From assembly GCA_003427395.1 (NCBI GenBank), contig BFEA01000292.1, positions 1,138,181 to 1,161,299 of the forward strand: a stretch of DNA of 23,119 nt. The letters are read 5' to 3'. The notes below the pieces were generated by a model. It was not told the origin of the DNA and ran no database searches. It saw only the letters and a program-made list of their open reading frames with translations. Shown in pieces: positions 1-9,612 of this stretch (position 1 is its first letter; each line of letters starts with the position of its first letter). Origin of the DNA: Chara braunii. Taxonomy: Eukaryota; Streptophyta; Charophyceae; Charales; Characeae. The position numbers were made by a program, and so were the translations under genes.

Positions 1-32
<32 letters not shown>

Positions 33-33
<1 letters not shown>

Positions 34-157
34 AGAGCAGGTAAGTCTCCAACCGCGCCGCTGGCTTGACGCTACTTCCATAGGTTGGATGAGCAAAATC
101 GAATGAATCTTCAGCTAGACATGGAAATATACACTGCCACACTTTCTTTTTTTTTTC

Positions 158-188
<31 letters not shown>

Positions 189-190
189 TT
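33..190. repeat. Dispersed repeat R1, copy 1, with T-rich tail
   Basis: It begins gagcaggtaagtctccaacc after a GA microsatellite (1-24). It shares with copy 2 (369-496) the segments gtaagtctccaacc, acttccat, aaaatc-aatgaatc and ggaaatatacactg-cacactt, then ends in a long T tract. The shared T-rich end suggests a retroposon or Pol III-type unit, but there are no A/B boxes, so the class is open. Confidence 0.6.
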
Positions 191-231
191 GTCTGTGTGT
201 GTGTGTGTGTGTTGTCATGTTCGCTATACAC
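191..231. repeat. (GT)n microsatellite with conserved flank
   Basis: A GT run is followed by ttgtcatgttcgctatacac (212-231). The same flank, with one change, follows another GT run at 20041-20060. Confidence 0.75.
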
Positions 232-368
232 AAATGAAGCATGAGGCATCCATCGCTCCAGCGGGCGGAGTGCACCTGTCGGCCGACGGACGCAGGAAGG
301 ACAGCAGGACGATGGGAGGAAATCCGAGGAATGCTTACAATAGAGAGACGCGTGAGTGAGAGAGAGAC

Positions 369-496
369 AGAGCAGGTAAGTCTCCAACCATGCGGTCGAC
401 CTCGTGGTACTTCCATCGATTTGATGAGAAAAATCAAATGAATCCACCACCAGAACTTGGAAATATACACTGACACACTTTTTTTTTTTTTTTTTT
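369..496. repeat. Dispersed repeat R1, copy 2, with T tail
   Basis: Same order of shared segments as copy 1, in the same orientation about 336 bp downstream. It too is preceded by a GA-rich stretch and closed by a T16-type tract. Confidence 0.6.
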
Positions 497-540
497 GAAG
501 AACTACATCCCCCACCCATAGTCCGCCATGCGCACATGCA

Positions 541-680
541 GACGGACGGGTCCTGTTCAACAGATACTCGCCACGTGGCGCGTTTGAATGCGTTTGAACG
601 CGGCCCCCGGCCGTTTGAACACATGCATTCGAACACGAACGCACATTCACCGCGTTCAGACAGTCACATAGACCCCTGCA
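541..680. other. cgtttgaa-rich stretch, no gene seen
   Basis: Several copies of gcgtttgaa/gaacgc occur in both orientations around a CGGCCCCCGGCCG core. It is a weak palindromic cluster of unknown class. From 680 to about 900 nothing distinctive was seen. Confidence 0.4.
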
Positions 681-904
681 AGCATATGGCCTCACCAGCG
701 AGGTAAATCATGTTGCGCCCCGCCCCGACAGCGGTAGTGATAAAAGCTTAGTCACTCAGCACCAACCAACTCTTGACACATAGCCGCGGCATGCGCAGCA
801 ATCATATGCAAAACTCAACCTCAAAACCCGTAGAAAACGGAAAATACAGAAATGGAAGCACATGGCACCTCCTTCCTCTTCGAAAGCACAGAGTGGCGCC
901 CAGA

Positions 905-1220
905 GACTGAGGAGCTGGCATCTCCGACTTTCGGTCTCTGCCAGTTAGCGACCTCATCAGGGGGCGGTTCAAGTGGGGTGGGGCCGTTGGTGAGGGTCCG
1001 GCTAATGCAAAGACCAAGCAGTTTTCTGGCCCACACACATCGTCCCCTACCCCTCATATAGTAAAACAGCAGAGGCTATGGCTGAGAGGCGGTTAATGGA
1101 AGGCCCAAAATTCGGCAAATTTTGGCGCCTGAATTTTTACTATGGCTAACACTCTCCGACACACCACACACAACCCACTTGCGCTCGCACTCACACCTCT
1201 GTTGCCACGGTGTTGGTCAT
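905..1220 (-). mobile_element. tRNA-SINE family S1, truncated inverted copy
   Basis: On the minus strand it reads atgaccaacac...gtgtgagtg-gagcgcaagtgggttgtgtgtgg...agagtgtt-gccatag-cctctgct...ggggacgatg, colinear with the body of the SINE at 4446-4790. It lacks the tRNA head, so it is 5'-truncated. It is split by the 56-bp insertion at 1084-1139. Confidence 0.72.
1084..1139. mobile_element. 56-bp insertion with 8-bp flanking duplication
   Basis: Relative to the intact SINE copy this segment is extra. It is flanked by CTATGGCT on both sides (1076-1083 and 1140-1147). It contains the palindrome ccaaaatt-tgccg-aattttgg. Eight-base duplications are typical of hAT elements, but no hAT terminal repeats are seen. 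Confidence 0.5.
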
Positions 1221-1502
1221 AAAGGTAGACCATGCTAGCCTCAAGAAAAAAAAGTTTTTCATTTCTTTTAAATCGGGAAAAAAGTCAAATTCAAAAAGCA
1301 AAAATATGACATTGTAGAGCTCAGAAATATCTCCAACAGCATAGCTTATGTTGCTTTTTCTGAAGAATTTTTGCCCCCCCCAGAAATCCCCAAAAGTCGT
1401 GGCTGGAGCTTGGCCAGCTGCAGACGGCTTCCGGTCACAGTCTCGGCCGGGCACATAAGGGAGTGGGTCATGACCGGGGGTGCATTTTAGCACATAAGGG
1501 AG

Positions 1503-1511
1503 TGTGTGTGC

Positions 1512-1560
<49 letters not shown>
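1503..1560. repeat. (GT)n-(GA)n compound microsatellite
   Basis: A GT run passes directly into a GA run. The long open frames across it come only from the dinucleotide repeat. The rest of 1240-2400 has AT-rich, (CAGA)n-containing sequence (1912-1937) and no recognisable gene. Confidence 0.9.
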
Positions 1561-2419
1561 CCTCCTTTTTTTGTTTTTTGCAAGTGGCGCTGATAAGAGC
1601 AGACACCACTAGCACTCCCGGGGAAGCTCCATCTATTGCCACTATTGGTGGACAGCAGCACCTGCTGAAAAGCGAGTCCAGCGCCCACTGCGCCCCTGCA
1701 CATTGGAAATTGTTGAATGGGACAGACATTTGACTAGTACTGCAGCTGGACAGACTCCTAGTGGAGATATTTTTGTTTGGATCTGGCATATGAAGACGGA
1801 AAGTGAGCGTTCAACATATGAAGCTTTGGAACTTTTCCTTCAGGCTTCAGGCCTACAAGCCTAGTACAAGGTGCAGTGAGATAAAGGTATTATAGTCTAA
1901 CCTACCAGTGTACAGACAAACAGACAGACAGACAGATGCCAGGTGTAAGTGCACCATCGCTGCCATGTGCTGGGAGGCTGAGAGCTGCAACACATTTTTT
2001 CTTTATGGCTTTCAAATTCTCCCTCGTGCTCCCTCACTCATGCCTTCATTTGTTGCCATTTTCAATTTTTTTAATTTTAATTTTTTGAAATTTTCAAGTT
2101 TAAATTTTCAAAATCGAGCGCAACAGTTGCCTGGGATCTTGTCTGACTTATATCATTTAGTTGACGCAGCTCAACCGTGCAACAGCTAAAAAAATTCATT
2201 CCAATTCAATTTCAAATGAGAAATGCATTTATAAATGGCACCATGAATACAATTGTTTTCTGGTTTTTCTTTTTTCACAACTGGAGTAGCATACAGTCAC
2301 TTCCATTCCACAGCAGAAAATGAACAGTTGCCCGAATCCCGTCTTGGTACAAAAATGGCAAACGGAAGGAGGCTCGTACAGTTTCTCTTGAAAAACGCCT
2401 TTTGGGGGAACAAGAGGGT

Positions 2420-2463
2420 CGTTGAGCTAGCTGTCTCGAAAAAAGGAGACAGCTAGCTCAACG
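2420..2463. repeat. Perfect 18-bp hairpin
   Basis: CGTTGAGCTAGCTGTCTC (2420-2437) is mirrored exactly at 2446-2463, with the 8-base loop gaaaaaag. The arms also contain the palindrome AGCTAGCT. Confidence 0.9.
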
Positions 2464-2738
2464 GAAACTTCCGAAAGTGGCGACGGTAGGGGGAGTAGTA
2501 TTCGAGAGAGGATTTCCTTCTGCTTTTTTTTTTTTTCCTTTTTTTTTTTTTTTTACCATTCCATTATATGCCAGAAACCGGGTCCGGTGTCCCTTACATA
2601 TGAACCGCAGCCATCCAGGGCTGGGAAAAGCACTCCCGACCAATCCCATCCCCGACTGCTGCCAAATTCCATCAAAGGTTACTCAAATCCTAGCCACTAC
2701 TAAACAGCCCTGGACCGGAAAAAATTGTTGAAACATTT

Positions 2739-2840
2739 TGAGCCTCTTTTGAACGCATCCCTTCATGATGACATCAACTGACATCCCTTCATGATGAGAA
2801 AAGGGGAACATTTTCATTTTCAGCCTCTTTTGAACGCATG
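2739..2840. repeat. Local direct duplication, about 82-bp spacing
   Basis: agcctcttttgaacgcat occurs near 2740 and again near 2822; catcccttcatgatga occurs twice between them. From 2840 to 3240 nothing else was recognised. Confidence 0.75.
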
Positions 2841-3247
2841 GGCAATGTCGCACACGTAAGTGGAAGGTGCATGAAAATCCAAACCAAAAAAATTGGTGTG
2901 ATTTTCACGCACGTTCACGACCCCCAGAGGAGCACCACAACAAAAGCAAAACATATGCCACCCTATTGAGCCCCCCCAAAAGTCATATGTTTCCCCACGC
3001 CGAAAACCAAGAAAAACAACAACACTGATCACCGTTCTCATCATCGGCGCCAAAGGGTCACACGCCCTATCCGCTACTCCACATACATCGGTAGTGGGAC
3101 CTCCCTCCTGCTGCAAACCGGGACCAGCGTCTCTATTGCCTTTTTAAATTTTTTTTATTAAAAACGGACCGCTAGATGACTTGGACGACGTGCATCTCCG
3201 TTGTCGCGTACAGTCACACATCGTCAAAAGCTTAACGTTGACCTAGC

Positions 3248-3780
3248 TCAATGGAGCGAGTGGAACAACGGGGCTCGTTCGACACTCCTCGGGCGCGTAA
3301 AGTCCCCGAGGAATTGTTCGTTCCACTTATCCGTAGGGTTGCAGTCGGAAAAAAATAAGTGAAAACGCTCCAAAGGAAATTCATCGGGCTCCGAGGATTC
3401 CCCAGCCATTTCTCCCTTTTGCGGAAGTTTTGCCCAAGGGACCTCATGGGCAAAAGGAATCCGCGTTTCACGGAGAGGAGCGGGCACACGCTTAGAGAGA
3501 CATTACAACCGAGAATCTGGATCGTGGCGGCATCCTTCTGGCTGACGGCCTTAAGCACATTTGTTTTTTTTTTTTTCCCTTTTTTCTTTTCTGACATCGC
3601 TCCAAGGAAGCGTCCTCGGGCGACGTCCCCGAGGACAGGTGGAATGAAGGGCCCAAATTTCCTTTTGGCTAAAAGGAATTTTTCCTTGGGCTCCGAGGAC
3701 ACCCCAAGGAGTGTCGAACGAGCCGCAAGGTCCCTTGTCCAGGAGTAAATGGAACAAACGGCACCAGCCCGGAACATTCG
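3248..3780. repeat. Inverted-repeat cluster with CTCGTTCGACACTCC arms
   Basis: ggctcgttcgacactcct near 3272-3289 is inverted at about 3706-3723. Between them lie further stem-loops, such as cctcgggcgacgtccccgagg near 3615 and cctcgggcgcgtaaagtccccgagg near 3288, and repeated ggctccgagga motifs near 3390 and 3690. It looks like a diverged foldback transposon with internal duplications. The overlapping open frames on both strands are explained by the symmetry. Confidence 0.65.
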
Positions 3781-3987
3781 TTTGCAGGCCAGTACTGCTT
3801 CAGAGCTTCTGCACATCCATTTGAATCAAATTGAATGTGAGCCTGAGGCAAAAGTTTCTCAATCTATTTTTCTCCATAGCATTGTCTTGGTTCAAATTTT
3901 TTTGACTTCTTTTTTTTTTGGGTTCAATTTTTAAATTTCATGACCAGGTCGGCGTTATGATGACTGGGACCCTCCTGTAGCAGACGT

Positions 3988-4007
3988 AAATCGAGAAATG
4001 GTTCAAA
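3988..4007 (+). pseudogene. U6 snRNA 3'-end fragment
   Basis: aaatcgagaaatggttcaaa matches the conserved U6 3' region (aaatcgagaaatggtccaaa) at 19 of 20 bases and is followed by an A run. The upstream U6 sequence is missing, so this is a truncated copy. Confidence 0.6.
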
Positions 4008-4029
4008 AAAGCAATTGAAGTTCCTCCAA

Positions 4030-4090
4030 CACTGGGTTCCCGGACCTGATCAAAATCCAGAGGGGGCAAGGGGAGCAGCCAGTGTTGAAT
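4030..4090. repeat. Small inverted repeat AACACTGG...CCAGTGTT
   Basis: Eight-base perfect arms about 45 bases apart just after the U6 fragment. It may be chance. Confidence 0.4.
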
Positions 4091-4200
4091 TTTCCGAGCT
4101 TCTTCCTGTGTGAGGTCTTCGTTTAAAATTCACAATTTTATCTTTGAAGGCCCCACAACCTGCCTATCACAAAAATAGAAAAAAACTTTTCTGGGTGCCC

Positions 4201-4356
4201 GGGCACCGGACTTATGCCTGGCTACACGCCCGGGTGACTGGCCGGGCATGACCCCCGGGCAGGGTTCCGGGCACCCCGGGCACCCAACTTATGCCCGGGT
4301 ACACGCCCGGGTGACCGGCCGGGCATGACCCCCGAGCAGTGTTCCGGGCAGCCCCA
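4201..4356. repeat. GC-rich tandem repeat, 2 x 77 bp
   Basis: Units start at 4201 and 4278 and are rich in cccgggca/gccgggcatgacccccg. An A-tract of over 20 bases follows at 4363-4385. Confidence 0.85.
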
Positions 4357-4445
4357 GCACCAAAAAAAAAAAAAAAAAAAAAAAATCAAAAAATCCCTGA
4401 ATTTTGTTTTTTGTTAGAATTGCAATGCAAACATCTTTTGGCCGA

Positions 4446-4790
4446 GGGTCACCTAGCTCAGTTGGTTAGGCATGCAAGTGGCATTCAGGAGGTTGTGGGT
4501 TCAAGCCCCATGGCCGCCTGCGGCGCACTTAGTGCCAATGGACTGTGATAGTCCTCTGGATACCCCTGATCGGTATTAGCGGGGTCTATGACCAACACGG
4601 GTGTGAGTGTGAGCGCGAGTGGGTTGTGTGTGGTCTGTGGGAGAGTGTTGGCCATAGCCTCTGCTGCTACTCGATGAAGGGTGGGGGACGATGAGAAAGG
4701 GAGGCACAGCTACTGGCAGGTCTCGGTCTTTGTGTTAGCCAGACCCCCACTGGCAGCCCCAACCCTATACCCTAACCATTAGGGGCAAGG
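4446..4790 (+). mobile_element. tRNA-derived SINE, family S1, full-head copy
   Basis: The head has a perfect Pol III A box TAGCTCAGTTGG (4454-4465) and a B box GGTTCAAGCCC (4498-4508), followed by a T-arm end like tRNA-Lys/Ile. The anticodon arm does not fold as a true tRNA, and a long non-tRNA body follows (ggcgcacttagtgcc...gtgtgagtg...gggggacgatg...). The body recurs inverted at 905-1220, showing a dispersed family. The 3' end is uncertain; no clear target duplication was identified. From 4800 to 5010 nothing was recognised. Confidence 0.8.
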
Positions 4791-5015
4791 GGCAACATGA
4801 AATCTCCCCTTCACAGAGACAGACAACTATGCTTGCAGGGGTCCCCTCTAGATAGTCTTAGGAGTAGGTAGTGGAAGGTAAAGAAACAGAAGTTCAGGGA
4901 AGAATATAGAAAGAAAGAAAAACAAAAACAAAAAAAATTCCCCACTCAATCGGAGATAAAAAAAAAACAGAATCACACTAAGGCAACCCCCTTTAAACCC
5001 CTTCGGCCCCTCTAA

Positions 5016-5024
5016 AACCAAATT
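5016..5024. repeat. Left 9-bp target duplication of the Mutator-like element
   Basis: AACCAAATT, identical to 5925-5933. Confidence 0.82.
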
Positions 5025-5391
5025 GAGACAACTGCACCTGTGACCGCTGCACAGTTCAGAATTCACAGAAATAACAGTCCACTGCAAGATGGGCCGTGAG
5101 CAGTTCAAAACAGCAAAAAAAAACAGTGAACTGCTCGTTATAGGGCCTACCGCCGCTACCCGTTCAATATTCGGCGAAAACGGGACGTGGCCTGGCCTAG
5201 CAGGCCCTCCCGATTTTTTTTATTTTTATTTTTTTTCGTTTTTGGGTTCTGGCAGGAATGGGTTAGGGCAGGAAAAGCCGCCGACCGTGCCCCGTTAACA
5301 CCCACCCCACTCTCTCTCTCTCTGTGCGTGTGTGTCTGCTGCTCGTCCCACCAAAGTGCGAATGTACCTGGCCCATTTTCTGCGAGCGAGC

Positions 5392-5429
<38 letters not shown>

Positions 5430-5924
5430 GCAGATGGAGCAGGCAGGCAAGTGGGCAGCAGAGAGCGCAAGCCGGAGCCAGAGTGAGAGAGAGAGAGGTA
5501 GACAGAAGAGTAGCATGTCCAAATAAGTGCGAATGTATCTGACACAGATATGGACCAGATACATTCGCACTTTGGTGGGCCGCGCAGCAGACTCACAGAG
5601 AGAAATGAGAGAGAGAGAGAGAGAGGTGGGCCGCGGGTGTTAACGGGGCACGGTCGGCGGCTTTTCCTGCCCTAACCCATTCCCGCCAGAACCCAAAAAC
5701 GAAAAAAACAAAACAAAAAAAAAAAACGGGAGGGCCTGCTAGGCCAGGCCACGTCCCGTTTTCGTCGATTATCGAATTAAACCGGCAGGCCATATAACGA
5801 GCAGTTTAACTGTTTTTTCTTGCTGTTTTGAACAGCTCACGGCCCAATCTCGCAGTGGATTGTTATTTCTGCGAATTCTGAAAAAACTGTGCAGCGGTCA
5901 CAGCCTCACAGGCGCAGTTTTCTC
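5025..5924. mobile_element. Non-autonomous Mutator-like element, 900 bp, long TIRs
   Basis: Two near-identical inverted arms of about 280-290 bp (5025-5303 and 5635-5924) bound this element. The termini are GAGACAACTGC and, inverted, GAGAAAACTGC, resembling the start of maize Mu inverted repeats (GAGATAATTGC). A perfect 9-bp direct repeat AACCAAATT flanks it (5016-5024 and 5925-5933), the size expected for Mutator insertions. Inside lie GA/CT microsatellites and a second inverted pair (5337-5371 with 5555-5590) carrying agtgcgaatgta-ctgg. No transposase frame was seen, so it would need a helper. Open frames on both strands across it are due to symmetry. Confidence 0.85.
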
Positions 5925-5933
5925 AACCAAATT
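5925..5933. repeat. Right 9-bp target duplication of the Mutator-like element
   Basis: AACCAAATT, identical to 5016-5024. Confidence 0.82.
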
Positions 5934-5939
5934 ATAGCC

Positions 5940-6930
5940 CTCCCCTCCCTTTGACAGCCAACTCGCAAAAGACGAAAGGAGACCGGATTTTGAGTCCTCT
6001 GGGAGACCAGAGAAAACCAAAAAACAAAAAACAAAAAAAAAAAAACATTTTTTTTTTGTTGTTTTCGCATGCCCAGGTACCCCAGGGCCCAGGCATCACG
6101 CCCAGGTGCCCAGACGGGCAGGACCGGCCGGGTGTAAGAATCTTTCTAAGAGCATTTGACACTCGGGACTCCACTAAACTGCAAGCACATGGTTCATCTG
6201 CATTTAAAACTCTTTGACTCAGGCACAGACGAATCGTAGAAAAATATAAGAGACAGAATATAGAATCCTGTGCCGATTATGTCTAAAATAATGCGATCCC
6301 ATTGGACACTTTCTATTCAGAGAGACTCGCCATACAAACACTCGCACCTACATCCACCGGACCACCGCATATTTTTCCAAACATTGAAGCCAGAAAAAAG
6401 ACCAAGTTCAATGAACCAAGCAGTGCGCGCACAGTAATGCCTATCACAAATCGACAAGACATTCTGAAGGACAAAGAGACTCAATACCGACACAGTCACT
6501 CCGTGCGCACGGACTGGAGGCACAGAGCATGCAAAACAAATGGAGAAACATTCATCTCCCTGTCATCAGCGGAGTCGTCCAACTTCTCTTCGTTTCATAT
6601 TCACCAGAATCACCACACAATCACCAGCACCACCAGGCTCCAGCACCGTCCCAAAGGGACACCACTGCAATCATTTTACTCCAGCCTCATCACGCATCAG
6701 CGCCAAGGGACATACTATGATATAGTAGGCTACTAGCTAGTCCACAGCTGCTGCACGGTTAAGTCGGGTTGACCAATGCAGTGATGCTCAGGCCATTGCC
6801 TCCCAGACTTTGGGTTCCGGCAAGAGCCATCATTAGCACGCACGGTCATCCACACTGAAAATTCCTAAAATCGTTCTTCACAAATGGAATCGTTGTTAGG
6901 CTGTTGTGTACTCTTGAACATCCTAGTCTC
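5940..6930. other. No recognised gene
   Basis: There is an A/T-tract block near 6020-6060, a CCCAGG-rich stretch near 6066-6135 and then mixed sequence. An open frame of 144 codons runs 6302-6736 on the plus strand, but other frames overlap it and the protein matches no family I know. I do not call it a gene. Confidence 0.4.
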
Positions 6931-6931
6931 T

Positions 6932-7265
6932 AGTCCAGCCACCCTGCAGCATTCACCATGAGATGCCTCTCTCTCTCTCTCTCTCTCTCCCTGCAGCATT
7001 CGCCATGAGACGGCTCTCTCTCTCTCTATATATCTATCTATCTATCTATCTATCTGTGTGTGTGTGTGTAAAGAAGATTGGTCATCATCCCCTCCTCCGT
7101 ATATAGTAATCAAACTTCGTCAGAGCATCAGCGCCATCTCTAGTCCAGCCACCCTGCAGCATTCGCCATGAGAGGCCTCTCTCTCTCTCTGTCTCTCTCT
7201 CTCAGTGTAGAGAAGATTGGTTCTCATTCCCTCGTCCATGTGTAGTGACCAAACTTCAAAGCATC
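6932..7265. repeat. Tandem duplication around CT/TATC microsatellites
   Basis: ctagtccagccaccctgcagcattc begins near 6932 and again near 7139. ccctgcagcattcgccatgaga also recurs near 6990. Each copy carries a CT run and ends with a-agaagattgg...ccaaacttc. A (TATC)n-(GT)n run lies in the first copy (about 7028-7070). From 7265 to 8380 there is no recognised gene; a Lys/Glu-rich frame near 7297-7527 is unassigned. Confidence 0.75.
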
Positions 7266-8386
7266 ACAATGCTAACTCTCGCATTCAACGGAAAATGTGG
7301 TGTTCCTTGCGGTATTCTCTTCATCTTCAAATGAAAAGGAAATACCGGAGTTACCACAGGTCCACAGACAGGTGCAGAATAAGCGAACAACTCCACTCCA
7401 AGACTCCACTCCAAGACTGGCAGAAAAACTGAGAAGAAAGTTAAACAATTCGGAAGGCGACTCTGAGGACAACTCGGAGCATGAAAAGAAAAGAACTCTC
7501 CGAGTCTCCGAGCATACAGAGATGTAAGAAGGATTAAAAAAAAACTCCAATTACACTAAACAAAGCCAACACACCCCCAGTTCACAACTTTTCAAACAGA
7601 GAGGTGACCAAAAAACAGAACAAAATAAAACGATCTATGTCAGGATAATCCAGAGAAGCAGGGCACACTGGACAACCACCCCCTACCCCTCCATCGTACT
7701 TAAACCATTCCAGCAGAATGATTCAAGAATAAAACGTTTTCCATGGACGATATTTTAAGACCAAATCAGTGCAAGGAAGGCGAAGAGCACACTCAGCAAC
7801 CGCACGACTGAACAACAATGATTCTAATAGAGCACACATACAGATTTTCGAAAACAAGGGCTGTTCGAATAGAACTGACACGCATTGTATTCCAACTCGC
7901 AACACGCATATGCGTTACGTTCAGTGAAGACGGTGGGAGAGGCCATCACAACCCCAGCCCGCTTATTTCCCAGGATCAGGAGCAGCACCAGCCTCACAAC
8001 CCTACCACCTACATTACTACCCCCGCCTCCACAGTAAACATCAGTGACATCCGTGACATCTAATTTCAAGAGCGGTGTAATCTCCCTGAACATCGCACCC
8101 ACAAAAAAAAAGACACCCTCAACTTCAGTTTCAAGTACTGCCACAGCAGCACCAGTCGTTGCAAGCTAGCTCACTCAGAGCAGCCGACAACAGCAGGCTG
8201 AGCTGCTCAATTGCACCTCTACCCTCTGAAACTCTACCCTCCGGTCCAGATCGGACACTTGCCGCTTGAGGCTTGACTCTTGACGCTCCTCCCATGATTC
8301 AGATGACGGCCCACACACTTGGAGAGGAATCAATCCGCTCATACCTGGCAATGCTGGCACCCTGCACCTCGTCCATGTACGTGTGC

Positions 8387-8462
8387 GTGAAAACACTCTT
8401 CTGCATATGTGAAAACGCTCTTCCATGTAAGTGAAAACGCTCTTCCGCGTAAGTGAAAACAC
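8387..8462. repeat. Short tandem repeat, about 22 bp x 3-4
   Basis: Units of the form gtgaaaacgctcttcc-(a/g)-(c/t)gtaa repeat with small changes. They lie about 300-370 bases downstream of the oleosin stop. Confidence 0.8.
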
Positions 8463-8587
8463 ACGTCACAGAACTACGTACCCCTTCAAGCAATGTGCAC
8501 AACAGCAAGCCGCACAACATTCAGCAATCCATCCGAACTGTCATCATGAGTGAATAGAGAGACCCTAAACACTCTGCGCCATATGAA

Positions 8588-8611
8588 TGAGAGAGAGAGA
8601 GAGAGAGAGAC
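8588..8611. repeat. (GA)n microsatellite
   Basis: An uninterrupted GA run in the oleosin 3' flank. Confidence 0.9.
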
Positions 8612-8694
8612 CCTGACACCTCACGGCCTGTATGAATGGCTGCACAGTGACTCCAAAAGCATTGTCGTTCCCCGACCGGGCCTGACGGTCCTGA

Positions 8695-8725
8695 CCTAAT
8701 CCCCGAGAAATAGCGGGAGATTAGG
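8695..8725 (-). other. Stem-loop in the probable oleosin 3' UTR
   Basis: CCTAATC...GATTAGG arms extended by CCCG/CGGG flank a short A-rich loop, starting about 28 bases past the stop codon. It could be an mRNA 3' structure or a chance palindrome. No clear AATAAA signal was seen nearby, but plant poly(A) signals are loose. Confidence 0.4.
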
Positions 8726-8753
8726 ATCAGTCCGATCAGGTCGGTCATTTAAC

Positions 8754-8923
8754 TCAAACCCCACCCGCGTTGCTCCCCATTCGCGTGACATACTCCTTGG
8801 CTTGCAAGACACTCTGCTGGAGCTGCTGTTGTGTCTTATCCAAGACCGCTCCGCCAGGAGGAAGAGGTCCACGGAAATACCGATACATCCACCACACAGC
8901 CACCGAGGCCATTAGTGCCATAC
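8754..8923 (-). CDS. OLE: Oleosin, exon 2 (end of hairpin, C-terminal amphipathic segment, stop)
   Basis: The exon starts after a very good acceptor: a long CT-rich tract on the minus strand, then TTTTGCAG|GT. It enters in phase 1, so the split codon G|GT gives Gly101 and the reading continues GFGG-MALMASVAVWWMYRYFRG. The segment WMYRYFRGPLPPGGAVLD matches the conserved oleosin stretch just after the hairpin (family form W-[ILM]-Y-x-Y-x-x-G-x-x-P-P-G-A-x-x-L-D). It is followed by a Gln/Lys-rich amphipathic helix (KTQQQLQQSVLQAKEYV) and a TGA stop. The joined coding sequence is 471 bases, 156 residues, inside the usual 140-180 range. The hairpin runs about residues 35-112, close to the family's roughly 72 residues, so no extra exon is needed between the two. 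No frameshift or stop was seen; the gene looks intact. Confidence 0.88.
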
Positions 8924-9065
8924 CTGCAAAACGGGGAGAAAAAGCGAGAAAAAAGCGAAGCACATATCAATGCCTTAAAGAAAAACTGTATTAAATTTCC
9001 CGCGGAGTCCGTCACTGAGAAACCGTTAAAGCACAGCAAGCTAAAAGCAGCGAGTCCGACAAGTA

Positions 9066-9123
9066 AAAAAAAAAAAAAAAAGGCAGAGTCCGTTATTGAC
9101 AGAGAGGGACCCTCTTAAGATTT

Positions 9124-9157
<34 letters not shown>

Positions 9158-9203
9158 AAAAAAGTCTTGACGTGCCCGCTATTGACAGAGAGGGACCCTC
9201 TTA
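9066..9203. repeat. A-tracts with duplicated ttgacagagagggaccctctta
   Basis: The segment ttgacagagagggaccctctta occurs near 9094 and near 9182, separated by an A30-class tract. Its core agagggaccctct is itself palindromic. Confidence 0.75.
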
Positions 9204-9437
9204 TCCCTCAATCAAAGCCAGACGGCTGAGACGGGTGCGGACCAAGGTCAAGGTCACTGAACGATAAACACAGGAATTGAGGGACAGAGGAGAAATATGG
9301 TAGTGGGGGGAAATTGCACACACACCAGTTTGGATAAAGAGTGCTGTAACAAGTACACCAGTCCCACCACTCAATAGATTCGGGAATTTGCAGAAATACC
9401 GCTTTTCAGAAAGTTCCTTTGCAGATTTATGCCTTCT

Positions 9438-9612
9438 ATGTGGTGCCTAACGCCACCTATGTCACCTATCATGACCTAACGGTGCCTAACACCACCTATC
9501 GGGAACCTGCTCCTAACTCACCCTCCTAACTCACCCTTTTAATTTGAACTAGGCAAAAAGGCAAAAGTGGTGCCTAACGCCACCTCTGTCACCTCTCATG
9601 ACCTATGTCATC
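9438..9612. repeat. Short interspersed duplications of ggtgcctaac(g/a)ccacct
   Basis: The motif occurs near 9440, 9480 and 9569, joined to gtcacct-tcatgacct in two of the copies. It is intronic and of unknown class. Confidence 0.75.

Noticed and set aside
111-695. Overlapping long open frames (194 and 173 codons) on the minus strand
   Set aside because: They run through poly-T and GT tracts, giving Lys and Thr-His runs; no protein family is recognisable and two frames overlap.
4201-4356. CpG-island promoter
   Set aside because: The GC richness comes from two copies of a cccgggca-rich tandem unit with no gene downstream.
4446-4521. A functional tRNA gene
   Set aside because: The A and B boxes are excellent, but the anticodon arm and acceptor pairing are poor and a dispersed non-tRNA body follows, so it is a SINE head.
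5156-5793. Several mutually overlapping frames on both strands
   Set aside because: They lie inside the inverted arms and GA/CT runs of the Mutator-like element and mirror one another.
6302-6736. A 144-codon plus-strand frame
   Set aside because: Composition is Ser/Thr/His-rich with no family resemblance, and shorter frames overlap it on both strands; evidence is too weak to call a gene.
8387-8462. A CRISPR-like array
   Set aside because: The roughly 22-bp units are contiguous with no unique spacers, and the context is a eukaryotic nucleus.
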